Below, in pieces: positions 1 through 6,747 of a DNA stretch of 29,629 bases. The notes under the pieces are model-generated. The model was given only the letters and a program-made list of their open reading frames with translations. It made no database searches and was not told the origin of the DNA. Location: positions 1 through 29,629 of the forward strand of contig CAJUJJ010000036.1 of the NCBI GenBank assembly GCA_910586765.1, written 5' to 3'. Made by a program: the position numbers and the translations under genes. Position 1 is the stretch's first letter; every line of letters begins with the position of its first letter. This DNA is from an uncultured Clostridia bacterium (GTDB taxonomy: Bacteria > Bacillota > Clostridia > Lachnospirales > Anaerotignaceae).

Positions 1-61
1 CCAAAATATGGTATTTTACAAGTGATAAAAATAAATCTTCGCTAATTTGTACTTGTTTCAT
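1..61 (-). CDS. Conserved 77-aa small protein of the element, N-terminal fragment (cut by window edge)
   Basis: Reading leftward from the ATG at 61-59, the first 20 codons encode MKQVQISEDLFLSLVKYHIL. This matches the start of the complete 77-aa protein at 11940-12173 (MKQVQISEDLFLLLIQYHIF). The remainder lies outside the window. A GAGGAG-type ribosome binding site sits just upstream. The gene holds the same position relative to an iteron array as its paralogue in the second module, so the left element continues past base 1. The function is unknown. I recall similar small proteins on clostridial integrative elements, but cannot check that here. Confidence 0.75.
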   Translation of the reverse strand, partial: MKQVQISEDLFLSLVKYHIL

Positions 62-86
62 ATTTTACTCCTCTATTTTTTAATTT

Positions 87-529
87 TGTGACGATATTTT
101 GTTTATTAAATTTTAAAATATCGTCACACTTTTTTCCAAAATCTACGTTCAAAAAATGCTGTAAAATCAATGTTTCCTCGTCATTTCATTTTATATTTTC
201 TGCATCTGTGACGATGTTGACGATATTTTTATATATCTGCTATTTTTTTAAATACCGTCACACTCCTAACTTTTAATTTTTAAATCAACCAATGTAAAAC
301 CCAGTAAAATCAAGACTTCTATCAAAATTAAATCTATCTTTTTAAGATATTTGTGACGATATTTTTTATTTTCTCTCTGTTGTCTAAAATACCGTCACAT
401 CGTCACACTTATGATTTTTTTGTTGTCTATATGCTTTAAAAACCTTGAAAAATCAATATTTTTACTTGTTTGATATTTTTCTTTTTGTGTGACGATATTC
501 GAGAAAAATCAAGGAAAATATCGTCACAC
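87..529. repeat. Iteron-like array of four inverted-repeat units, left element (candidate replication origin)
   Basis: Four units lie at about 87-128, 207-262, 352-408 and 488-528. The first is a perfect 14-bp inverted repeat, TGTGACGATATTTT ... AAAATATCGTCACA. The others vary (AAAATACCGTCACA in units 2 and 3). Units 2 and 3 carry an extra half-site (TGACGAT or ATCGTCACA) beside the main pair. Spacing between starts is 120-145 bp. The array lies between the 3' end of the RepA-like ATPase gene and the 77-aa gene. The equivalent place in the second module has an array with a related but different half-site. Binding sites for the element's own replication or relaxosome protein are the likeliest role, which is inference. 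Confidence 0.8.
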
Positions 530-532
530 ATT

Positions 533-1648
533 TCATTTTTTCATCAATGTCAATTTAATTTGTCTGCCTGTTCTGTTTCTATTAGTTTCGTAGTAAACGC
601 TAAATTCCTCAAGTAATCGTTCTGCATTTACATTTAACCTTCTTGTCAGTGCATTTGGAGAGATTTCTTTTGGCAATAAGGCAGCTAATTCTGAAGCAGT
701 GCCAATCCAATCTGATTTATTTTTTGTTACTATTTCTCCAATCATTTTCACTACTGGGTCAAGTGGCTCTTTACAAAGTTCTGTTTCCATTTTGATAAAC
801 TTCCACAAACATTTTTCTCTATCAAATTCTAAGTAAATTTTTTGGTCTTGTTGGTCACGCCCAACAATATCAAGTATTCCCTTGTTATCAATTCTTTTTG
901 TTTTTTGAAGTATGAACGCTCCATCGGCTGCTCCCAAAAGTCCATTCGTGCCAGAAATCATATCAAAACAGTCCTCTGACTGTAGCTTTCTGGTATGATG
1001 AACAATGAGTATACAAATATTGTGTTTCTCGCTAAACTGTTTCAACTTCATTACAATATCGTAGTCATTGGAGTAGTTATATCTGTCGCCATTGATTTCT
1101 CTTACTTTTTGCAAAGTGTCAATCATAATCAACTTTGTGTCTGGATGCTCTTTAACAAAATGAGTAAGTTGCTCCTCTAGTCCTTCATTCAAGGCTTTTG
1201 ATTTTGTAGCAAAGTGAAAATTTGGTGTGCTTTCCATGCCGAACATTCTTGATAGTCTTTTTTGTATTCTACTAAAGTCGTCTTCTAATGCTAAATATAA
1301 TACAGAGCCTTGATTCACTTGATAGCCCCACAAAGGTAAGCCCATACTAACATGATAGCCTAGTTGTGCCATCAAAAACGACTTTCCAATTTTAGGAGCA
1401 CCTACAAACAGATATGTACCATTATAAATCAGTTTATCCACAACTGCTGCTTTTGGCGGATATACTGTGTCATACAATTCTTCCATTGTAATCGTTTCCA
1501 ACACCCCCTGTTCAAAATTTTTTAAATTTTCTGTGGCTTGTAAATTGCTTTTTTGTTGTTTTTCTGCTATACTTTGCTTAAAGTTATTTGATTGTTCCTT
1601 ATCTATGCCACTAGATGAAATAGGAACAATCTTTTCTTTTTTACTCAT
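533..1648 (-). CDS. RepA-like RecA-fold AAA ATPase (putative replicative helicase of the element)
   Basis: This 371-aa protein has a poorly ordered N-terminal 50 residues and then a RecA-like ATPase core. Walker A is GAPKIGKS (83-90), Walker B is LIMID (173-177), and IVHHTRK (215-221) is the sensor-like strand typical of the AAA_25/RepA helicase group. The last 70 residues look like a winged-helix DNA-binding tail. Hexameric RepA-type helicases of this fold unwind plasmid origins, and the adjacent iteron array fits an origin-linked role. The ATG at 1648 follows AAGGAGG with normal spacing and overlaps the preceding ribbon-helix-helix gene by 4 bases, so the two are translationally coupled. 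The paralogue at 12622-13746 is closely similar throughout the ATPase core and diverges in the tail. A regulatory or DnaC-like role is possible instead. Confidence 0.8.
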   Translation of the reverse strand: MSKKEKIVPISSSGIDKEQSNNFKQSIAEKQQKSNLQATENLKNFEQGVLETITMEELYDTVYPPKAAVVDKLIYNGTYLFVGAPKIGKSFLMAQLGYHVSMGLPLWGYQVNQGSVLYLALEDDFSRIQKRLSRMFGMESTPNFHFATKSKALNEGLEEQLTHFVKEHPDTKLIMIDTLQKVREINGDRYNYSNDYDIVMKLKQFSEKHNICILIVHHTRKLQSEDCFDMISGTNGLLGAADGAFILQKTKRIDNKGILDIVGRDQQDQKIYLEFDREKCLWKFIKMETELCKEPLDPVVKMIGEIVTKNKSDWIGTASELAALLPKEISPNALTRRLNVNAERLLEEFSVYYETNRNRTGRQIKLTLMKK

Positions 1649-1968
1649 TGGTTTTCCTCCTTCATTCCTTTTAAAATTTGATTGATAAATTGAATTGTTG
1701 ACGTTGTTACATCATCAATTTCATTTCCATTTGTTAGTTTTTTCAGTTCTATACAAAGCTGCTCTATATGACTTCTTAGAGCCTTATATACCCTCGTATT
1801 GCCTACTACTACAACATCTTTACAAAGCAATCTTTTAATAATATAATCTTGTTTTGTTAAACCAGATAACGAAACTAGGTTATCTAATAACTGTATTTCT
1901 TCTTTTGACATTCTGAATGAAACTGTTTTATTTCGCCATCTACCTTGTTTGTCTAAATTCCTTTCCAA
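1645..1968 (-). CDS. Ribbon-helix-helix DNA-binding protein (MobC/CopG-like)
   Basis: This 107-aa protein opens with LDKQGRWRNKTVSFRMSKEE. It has a beta strand plus two helices (about residues 14-50), resembling ribbon-helix-helix domains of MobC-type relaxosome accessory proteins and CopG-type repressors. The C-terminal half is helical. The start is a TTG at 1968 preceded by a run of six G at 6-nt spacing. It overlaps the end of the integrase gene by 29 bases, and the stop overlaps the ATPase start by 4 bases, giving a tight int-RHH-ATPase operon. The inverted repeats at 87-529 are plausible targets because this family binds palindromes. No relaxase gene is visible in the window, so a mobilisation role is not established. 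A copy-control role is equally possible. Confidence 0.7.
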   Translation of the reverse strand: MERNLDKQGRWRNKTVSFRMSKEEIQLLDNLVSLSGLTKQDYIIKRLLCKDVVVVGNTRVYKALRSHIEQLCIELKKLTNGNEIDDVTTSTIQFINQILKGMKEENQ

Positions 1969-3043
1969 GTTCTTCCCCCCTTTCTACATTTAATCTTTGT
2001 GCCATCTCTATTTGCTTGGTAGGAAATAAATGAGCATACTGATAAGTGATGTCAATACTTTCATGTCCTACTCTGTCAGCAATCGCAACTGCTGAAAACC
2101 CTAAATCTATTAACAAACTGATTGCTGAATGACGAATACTGTGCAATTTAATACGCTTTACACCTGCCTCTTTTGCTCCTCTATCCATTTCATGATGTAA
2201 ATAAGACTTTGTAATCGGAAAAATTCTATCTGTAGATTTGCAACCATAAAGTAGTCTTATATAATCTTTTATTTCTTCCACCAAAAAATCAGGCATCTGT
2301 ATTGTTCGATTACTTTTTGCTGTTTTCGGTTCTGTAACGACATCTTCTCCTTGAATCCTTTGATAAGATTTGTTAATAGTTAAAACGCCTTTTTCAAAAT
2401 CAAAATCGGCTAGTGTCAACGCAAGTAGTTCTCCTAAACGAATACCACACCAATACAACATTTCAAAAGCGTAAAATGACAATGGTTTGTCCATAATCGC
2501 CTCTGAAAATTTTAGATACTCCTCTTTTGTCCAAAATTCAATTTCTTTTGTTTGAGCCTTTCCCATATTTCCAGCTTTCGCAGCAGGATTTGATTTTAAT
2601 TCATAGTATCGTACCGCATGATTGAATATTGCACTTAACTGATTATGCACTGTTTTCAAATATGTTTCTGAATAAGCGTTACCCTTTTCATCTTTGTAAG
2701 CAAGCATTTTATTTTGCCAAGCAATTACATCAGCAGGACGAATTTCATTCATTTTTTTATTTCCAAAAGCAGGAACTAATTTTGTTTGGATAATATTTTC
2801 TTTTGTAAGCCAAGTATTTAGTTTTAGTCTTGCTTTCATGTCCTTGCTATAAATCTCAACAAAACTTTTAAAATTCATGTCAAGATTTATTTCTTGTTTT
2901 TGCTTGAATTCCCTTTCCCATTCTAGTGCTTCTCGTTTTGTTTGAAATCCTCGTTTTGTTTTGCCTTTGTTTTTTCCTTGCCAATCACGATAGTAGAAAA
3001 ATACAAACCATTTTCCGGTCTTTTTATCTTTATAAGCTGACAT
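1940..3043 (-). CDS. int: Tyrosine recombinase (integrase) of the left element
   Basis: This 367-aa integrase has three parts. The first is an AP2-like N-terminal DNA-binding domain (residues 1-50, YKDKKTGKWFVFF onward). The second is a SAM-like core-binding domain (about 55-150). The third is a catalytic domain with the expected residues: Arg202 (CGIRLGE), His301 and Arg304 (HSIRHS), His327 (VGHE), and the Tyr336 nucleophile (YAHLF). It would catalyse site-specific integration and excision. The ATG at 3043 follows AAGGAGGAATGCT. The gene reads leftward, away from the attachment-like locus at 3232-3455. The N-terminal AP2-like domain normally contacts arm-type sites, and 11-bp-stepped repeats are found on both sides of the nearby core. 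No excisionase gene accompanies it, unlike the paralogous module at 14124-15995. Confidence 0.95.
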   Translation of the reverse strand: MSAYKDKKTGKWFVFFYYRDWQGKNKGKTKRGFQTKREALEWEREFKQKQEINLDMNFKSFVEIYSKDMKARLKLNTWLTKENIIQTKLVPAFGNKKMNEIRPADVIAWQNKMLAYKDEKGNAYSETYLKTVHNQLSAIFNHAVRYYELKSNPAAKAGNMGKAQTKEIEFWTKEEYLKFSEAIMDKPLSFYAFEMLYWCGIRLGELLALTLADFDFEKGVLTINKSYQRIQGEDVVTEPKTAKSNRTIQMPDFLVEEIKDYIRLLYGCKSTDRIFPITKSYLHHEMDRGAKEAGVKRIKLHSIRHSAISLLIDLGFSAVAIADRVGHESIDITYQYAHLFPTKQIEMAQRLNVERGEELGKEFRQTR

Positions 3044-3106
3044 AGCATTCCTCCTTTATAAAATTTCATAAATATTTATTGTTTGTTGTCTACTCGCTTA
3101 TTTGTT

Positions 3107-3126
3107 AAATAGTATCTTTACTATTT
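3107..3126. promoter_or_regulatory. Inverted repeat upstream of int, possible operator
   Basis: AAATAGTA-TCTT-TACTATTT is a perfect 8-bp inverted repeat about 65-85 bases upstream of the integrase start. It could be an operator for the integrase operon. A TATAAC/TATAAT-like -10 box on the minus strand lies at about 3139-3145, but no good -35 box accompanies it, so the promoter itself is not called. Confidence 0.35.
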
Positions 3127-3180
3127 TTACCACATGAGTTATAATAAACATAAGCCAACAAATATTGAAAACAATAAAAA

Positions 3181-3221
3181 ATAGACCCTTTCGTTTTATA
3201 CAAATCAACGAAAAGGTCTAT
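3181..3221 (-). terminator. Hairpin terminator to the right of the left-element integrase
   Basis: ATAGACC-C-TTTCGTT pairs with AACGAAA-A-GGTCTAT around an 11-base loop. Read on the minus strand, a TTTTTATTG run follows, so it best stops transcription coming leftward from the csoR side. An equivalent hairpin, also with its T-run on the minus strand, lies at 16014-16047 beside the second attachment-like locus. Such hairpins may insulate the integration modules from upstream transcription. Confidence 0.65.
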
Positions 3222-3231
3222 CTAAATTTTT

Positions 3232-3455
3232 AATATCAAAACAATATCAGAGAGGGTAAAATCGTTCAAAAAATCTTTATATTTCAAGGCTTTTTAAAGT
3301 TTTAGGTACTACTCCCACTCTCAAATTGAAATTTAGTTCTATACAGTTTTGTATGGGGAATTTGGTTTTATTTGACTTCATTTGTTTTCTATTATCCTAT
3401 ATCTATGGTATATTCCAAATAATGTTATCAAATTGTTATCAATCCAGTGTTATCA
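3232..3455. other. Attachment-site-like locus 1 (arm repeats, core, arm repeats)
   Basis: From the left there are two AATATCA repeats 11 bp apart (3232-3238 and 3243-3249), then 61 bp, then the core ACTCCCACTC (3311-3320). After 102 bp come TGTTATCA-AAT-TGTTATCA (3423-3441) and a third TGTTATCA (3448-3455). The same order and spacing recur at 16115-16323, and a 22-bp stretch around the TGTTATCA pair is identical at 16113-16134. On the minus strand the core reads GAG TGG GAG TAG (Glu-Trp-Glu-stop), like the end of guaA. I infer a composite junction: the right end of the left island fused to the left end of the next. Direct evidence is only the repeats and their spacing. Confidence 0.6.
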
Positions 3456-3465
3456 CTCTATTTTT

Positions 3466-3747
3466 TTATTTCATATTTGCAAATCTTTCCATTGCTTTTG
3501 AGAAGCTTTTCATGATTTCTTCTACATCGTCATTTTCCATACTTTCAGAAATACAACATTTTATATGACTTTCTAAAATAGCCTGTCCTGCCTTATGCAA
3601 AGCAGACTTTGCTGCATTAATTTGTGATAAAACATCTTCGCAGGGAATATCTTCTTCAATCATTCTATCAACTGCTTCCACTTGTCCTATAATTCTTTTT
3701 AGTCTATGGTGCAATTTTTCATTTTCACTTTCTATACATTTTTTCAT
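3466..3747 (-). CDS. CsoR/FrmR-family metal-sensing transcriptional repressor
   Basis: This 93-aa all-helical protein belongs to the DUF156 family (CsoR, RcnR, FrmR, CstR). The cysteine/histidine ligand set sits at canonical positions: Cys36 (DIPCEDV), His61 and Cys65 (ESHIKCC). That Cys-His-Cys pattern is the copper-sensing arrangement of CsoR, although Cys64-Cys65 and missing second-shell residues leave the effector open. These repressors release DNA when the metal or electrophile binds. The ATG at 3747 was chosen because GGAGAG lies just upstream; a longer in-frame extension to 3864 has no such site and would span the promoter. No copper ATPase or other metal gene adjoins it. The gene ends 11 bp from the arm repeats of attachment-like locus 1, so its targets may lie elsewhere or have been lost. 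Confidence 0.85.
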   Translation of the reverse strand: MKKCIESENEKLHHRLKRIIGQVEAVDRMIEEDIPCEDVLSQINAAKSALHKAGQAILESHIKCCISESMENDDVEEIMKSFSKAMERFANMK

Positions 3748-3789
3748 AACATTCTCTCCAAACTTTAATACAATAACAAGTATATGTAT

Positions 3790-3818
3790 ATAATAATACC
3801 TAAATAACAAATTGTCAA
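3790..3818 (-). promoter_or_regulatory. Sigma-A-type promoter of the csoR-like gene
   Basis: On the minus strand, TTGACA (3818-3813) and TATTAT (3795-3790) are separated by 17 bp, about 45 bases before the start codon. This is a near-consensus promoter. The alternating TATATACATATA stretch just downstream is a candidate autoregulatory site, but the G/C tracts typical of CsoR operators are absent. Confidence 0.7.
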
Positions 3819-3885
3819 GAGATTTTTGATAAAAAAATACAAGCAAACCAAAATTTTTGCACATGCCTTTTTCAGAAATAATTCT

Positions 3886-3928
3886 AAAAGGTGTGAAAAA
3901 AGCTCATAGAACCTTCTTCACACCTTTT
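3886..3928 (-). terminator. Terminator of the PTS/transketolase operon
   Basis: AAAAGGTGTGAA and TTCACACCTTTT form a perfect 12-bp stem, downstream of the last operon gene (IIB, ending at 3993). A T-run follows on both strands (TTTT on minus, TTTTTA on plus), so it can act in either direction. Confidence 0.75.
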
Positions 3929-3992
3929 TAATTTTAGTTAAGAGATTTCTTCCAATAATTTTCTAATATTTGTAATCACATATTTTAGTTCA

Positions 3993-4274
3993 TTATAATC
4001 CAAACGCTTCTTTCAATTTTTCAGTCATTTCATCCATAGAGACCATATTATTCATACCAATTGCTTTTCCAGCTTTTTCTGCATTAGGTAATAAATCAGC
4101 TCCACAAATAAATAAATCAGCTGCACCAGGAACAATATCATCAATTGTAGTATGTTCCACTTCTACATCAGTAATTCCAAGATTTTTTAGTGCCTTTTTT
4201 GCATTCATCTCCATCAAAAAAGATGTTCCAAGTCCTGAACCACAAAAACATAAAATTTTTTTAATTGCTGCCAT
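3993..4274 (-). CDS. ulaB: PTS ascorbate-family EIIB component
   Basis: This 93-aa cytoplasmic protein has the EIIB P-loop KILCFCGSGLGTSF. Cys11 is the predicted phosphorylated cysteine, which takes phosphate from EIIA and passes it to the sugar entering through EIIC. Sequence and length fit the ascorbate/SgaB family rather than the lactose or fructose EIIB types. It is the last gene of the operon, separated from its IIC partner by the transaldolase and transketolase genes. The start follows GGAG with 8-nt spacing. The ula name reflects family only: the L-ascorbate degradation genes (ulaD, ulaE, ulaF, ulaG) are absent, so the real substrate is probably another sugar. Confidence 0.88.
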   Translation of the reverse strand: MAAIKKILCFCGSGLGTSFLMEMNAKKALKNLGITDVEVEHTTIDDIVPGAADLFICGADLLPNAEKAGKAIGMNNMVSMDEMTEKLKEAFGL

Positions 4275-4289
4275 AATTCATTCTCCTTT

Positions 4290-5240
4290 TCATTTATTAT
4301 TTTTTTGAAATTCTTTTGCTTTTTTATAAATTTCTTCTGCACTTAATCCATATTTTTTAAGAAGTTCTGTTGCAGAACCAGATTCACCAAATGTATCTTG
4401 TATACCAATTCTTAAAATAGGAGTAGGTGCTTTTTCACATAAACATTCACAAACTGCACTACCTAACCCACCAATAACAGAATGTTCTTCTACTGTGATT
4501 ACTTTTCCAGTTTCTTTTGCAGCAGATATAATTAACTCTGTATCTAATGGTTTAATAGTAGGAATGTTGATAACTTTTGTAGAAATACCATCTTTTTCAA
4601 GCATCTCTGCTGCTTCTAAAGAAGCAACTACTGTAAGTCCTGTTGCAATAATGGTAATATCTTTTCCTTCTTTCATAACATTTCCTTTGCCAATCTCAAA
4701 TTTATAATCAGAGCGGTCATTTAAAATAGGAACTGCAAGACGACCAAATCTCATATAAACAGGACCTTCATATTGAATTGCTGCCTCTACTGCTGCTTTT
4801 GCCTCTATATCATCAGAGGGATTGATGACAACCATTCCTGGTATAGAACGCATTAATGCAATATCTTCATTACACTGATGTGTAGCACCATCTTCTCCAA
4901 CAGAAATTCCCCCATGTGTAGCACCAATTTTTACATTCAAATGAGGATAACAAATAGAATTACGTATTTGTTCAAAGGCACGTCCAGCTACAAACATGGC
5001 AAAAGAACTTATAAAAGGAATTTTTCCTGTAGTGGATAATCCAGCTGCAATACCTGCCATATTGCACTCTGCAATACCACAATCAATATGTCGTTCTGGA
5101 AACTCTTTTCTAAATACTCCAGTTTTTGTAGCAGCAGCTAAATCAGCATCTAAAACAATCAAGTTTTTATACTTTCTACCCATTTCTACTAGTGCATTAC
5201 CATAACTATCTCTTGTAGCTATTTTCTTTACTTCTGACAT
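4290..5240 (-). CDS. Transketolase, C-terminal subunit (pyrimidine-binding half)
   Basis: This 316-aa protein is the second half of a split transketolase. It carries the PYR domain with the catalytic glutamate Glu58 (GIAECNMAGIAAG) that activates thiamine diphosphate, the THGGISVGEDGATHQ loop, and a C-terminal transketolase domain ending in GSATELLKKYG. With the N-terminal subunit it would move two-carbon ketol units between sugar phosphates in the non-oxidative pentose phosphate pathway. The start at 5240 lies 13 bases inside the end of the N-subunit gene, giving translational coupling and equal stoichiometry. Split transketolases are common in Firmicutes and archaea. DXS-like or acetoin-dehydrogenase-like alternatives are unlikely given the partner and the operon. 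Confidence 0.93.
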   Translation of the reverse strand: MSEVKKIATRDSYGNALVEMGRKYKNLIVLDADLAAATKTGVFRKEFPERHIDCGIAECNMAGIAAGLSTTGKIPFISSFAMFVAGRAFEQIRNSICYPHLNVKIGATHGGISVGEDGATHQCNEDIALMRSIPGMVVINPSDDIEAKAAVEAAIQYEGPVYMRFGRLAVPILNDRSDYKFEIGKGNVMKEGKDITIIATGLTVVASLEAAEMLEKDGISTKVINIPTIKPLDTELIISAAKETGKVITVEEHSVIGGLGSAVCECLCEKAPTPILRIGIQDTFGESGSATELLKKYGLSAEEIYKKAKEFQKNNK

Positions 5241-6067
5241 AATGCTTCACCTACCTTTTCTAGCTCTGCGATAGCGATTGCATATTCTTCATCATTTGGA
5301 GCTTTACCATGCCAACTAGCCTGATTTTCCATATAGGATATGCCTTTTCCTTTTACTGTTTTCATAATAATAGCAGTTGGCATTCCCTTTGTTTGTTTTG
5401 CTTCATCAAATGCACATTTTAATTGTTCAAAATCATTTCCATCAACAACATTAATTACATGAAAATTAAAAGCTTCAAATTTTTTATCTATTGGATAGGG
5501 TGAGCATACATCTTCTATTTTTCCATCAATCTGTAAACCATTGTTATCAACAATTACTACTAAATTATCTAATTTTCTAGCACCTGCAAACATGGACGCT
5601 TCCCAAACTTGACCTTCTTGTATTTCACCGTCACCTAACAATGTATATACACGATAAGAATCATTACTTAATTTTGCTGACAAAGCCATACCTACTGCTG
5701 CTGAAATTCCCTGTCCTAAAGAACCGCTAGACATATCAACACCAGGTATGTGTTTCATATCTGGATGTCCCTGCAGATAAGAATCTAAATGTCGAAAACT
5801 TTTTAAATCTTCAATAGAAAAATATCCTCTTTGTGCTAACGTAGAATACAAACCCGGAGAAGTATGTCCTTTTGATAATACAAAACGGTCACGGTTTTGT
5901 TTTTTTGGATTTTTAGGGTCAATATTCATTTCTTCAAAATATAAGTAAGTGAATAATTCTGTTGCTGACAAAGAACCTCCTGGATGTCCAGCTTTTGCAC
6001 TATGAACTGCCGTTATAATACCTTTTCGAATTTCATTTGCCGTTTTTTCAAGCTCTAATTTATTCAT
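5228..6067 (-). CDS. Transketolase, N-terminal subunit (thiamine diphosphate-binding half)
   Basis: This 279-aa protein matches the N-terminal transketolase domain. His28 (AKAGHPGGS) and His68 (SKGHTSP) are active-site histidines. GDGEIQEG (145-152) through DNNG (about 174-177) is the Mg-thiamine diphosphate motif. The ATG at 6067 was preferred to the one at 6073 because GGAG sits 7 nt before the former but only 1 nt before the latter. It lies between transaldolase (upstream) and the C-subunit (overlapping downstream). Together these enzymes interconvert pentose, triose, tetrose, hexose and heptose phosphates. This suggests the PTS substrate enters metabolism at the level of a ketose phosphate such as xylulose-5-phosphate or sedoheptulose-7-phosphate. 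Confidence 0.93.
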   Translation of the reverse strand: MNKLELEKTANEIRKGIITAVHSAKAGHPGGSLSATELFTYLYFEEMNIDPKNPKKQNRDRFVLSKGHTSPGLYSTLAQRGYFSIEDLKSFRHLDSYLQGHPDMKHIPGVDMSSGSLGQGISAAVGMALSAKLSNDSYRVYTLLGDGEIQEGQVWEASMFAGARKLDNLVVIVDNNGLQIDGKIEDVCSPYPIDKKFEAFNFHVINVVDGNDFEQLKCAFDEAKQTKGMPTAIIMKTVKGKGISYMENQASWHGKAPNDEEYAIAIAELEKVGEALCQK

Positions 6068-6082
6068 AATCATTCTCCTTGC

Positions 6083-6736
6083 TTATTCTCCAAATACTGC
6101 TTTGTAGTCAGCCTGAAATTTTGCAATTCCTGCATCTGTCAATGGGTGCTTCGTCATTTGTTCAATAACAGAATAGGGAACAGTTGCTATATCTGCACCA
6201 GCTAATGCACAATCCGTTACGTGGATTGTAGTGCGAACACTTGCAGCAATAATTTTTGTATTAATTTTAGATACTTCAAAAATGTTAGCGATTTCACGAA
6301 TCAAGTCAGTACCTCTTACAGAGATATCATCTAAACGTCCTAAAAATGGAGACACATAAGTGGCACCTGCTCTTGCTGCTAAAAGTGCTTGATTTGCGGA
6401 AAAAATCAATGTTACATTTGTTTTGATACCTTCATCAGATAATGTTTTTGTAGCTTTTAAGCCTTCTGTTGTCATAGGAATTTTAACAACCATATTTGGA
6501 TGAATTTTAGCAATTTCACGACCTTCTGTAATCATGCCTTCCGCAGTTGTTGTAGTAGCTTTTACCTCTCCACTGATTGGACCATCTACGATTGTTGTAA
6601 TTTCCTTAATGACTTCATTAAAATCTCTGCCTTCTTTTGCAATTAAAGATGGATTTGTAGTAACACCACAAATAACACCCATATCATTTGCCTTGCGTAT
6701 ATCATCTACTTTTGCTGTGTCAATAAAAAATTTCAT
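6083..6736 (-). CDS. tal: Transaldolase, small TalC/FSA-type
   Basis: This 217-aa protein is a single TIM-barrel of the short transaldolase / fructose-6-phosphate aldolase family. Lys85 (MVVKIPMT) is the Schiff-base lysine, and GVTTNPSL marks the N-terminal phosphate site. Two positions distinguish the subtypes. A glutamate (GEV) stands where FSA has glutamine, and Phe131 (YVSPFLGRLDD) stands where FSA has tyrosine. Both point to transaldolase rather than aldolase activity. The ATG at 6736 follows AAGGAGG. It is 12 bp from the IIC stop and 15 bp from the start of the transketolase N-subunit, so PTS uptake and sugar-phosphate rearrangement are co-transcribed. Confidence 0.92.
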   Translation of the reverse strand: MKFFIDTAKVDDIRKANDMGVICGVTTNPSLIAKEGRDFNEVIKEITTIVDGPISGEVKATTTTAEGMITEGREIAKIHPNMVVKIPMTTEGLKATKTLSDEGIKTNVTLIFSANQALLAARAGATYVSPFLGRLDDISVRGTDLIREIANIFEVSKINTKIIAASVRTTIHVTDCALAGADIATVPYSVIEQMTKHPLTDAGIAKFQADYKAVFGE

Positions 6737-6747
6737 AATTTTCCTCC

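Noticed and set aside
87..529. Possible CRISPR array
   Set aside because: The repeats are inverted-repeat units of varying length at irregular 120-145-bp steps, with related spacers and no cas genes. The same holds for 12198-12617, where the spacers themselves are repeated.
3466..3864. Longer 132-aa version of the CsoR-like protein
   Set aside because: The extra 39 codons cover the near-consensus promoter and lack a ribosome binding site. The start at 3747 gives canonical ligand numbering.
6083..6736. Fructose-6-phosphate aldolase instead of transaldolase
   Set aside because: Phe131 and the Glu in GEV match transaldolase-type active sites, and the gene is beside transketolase.
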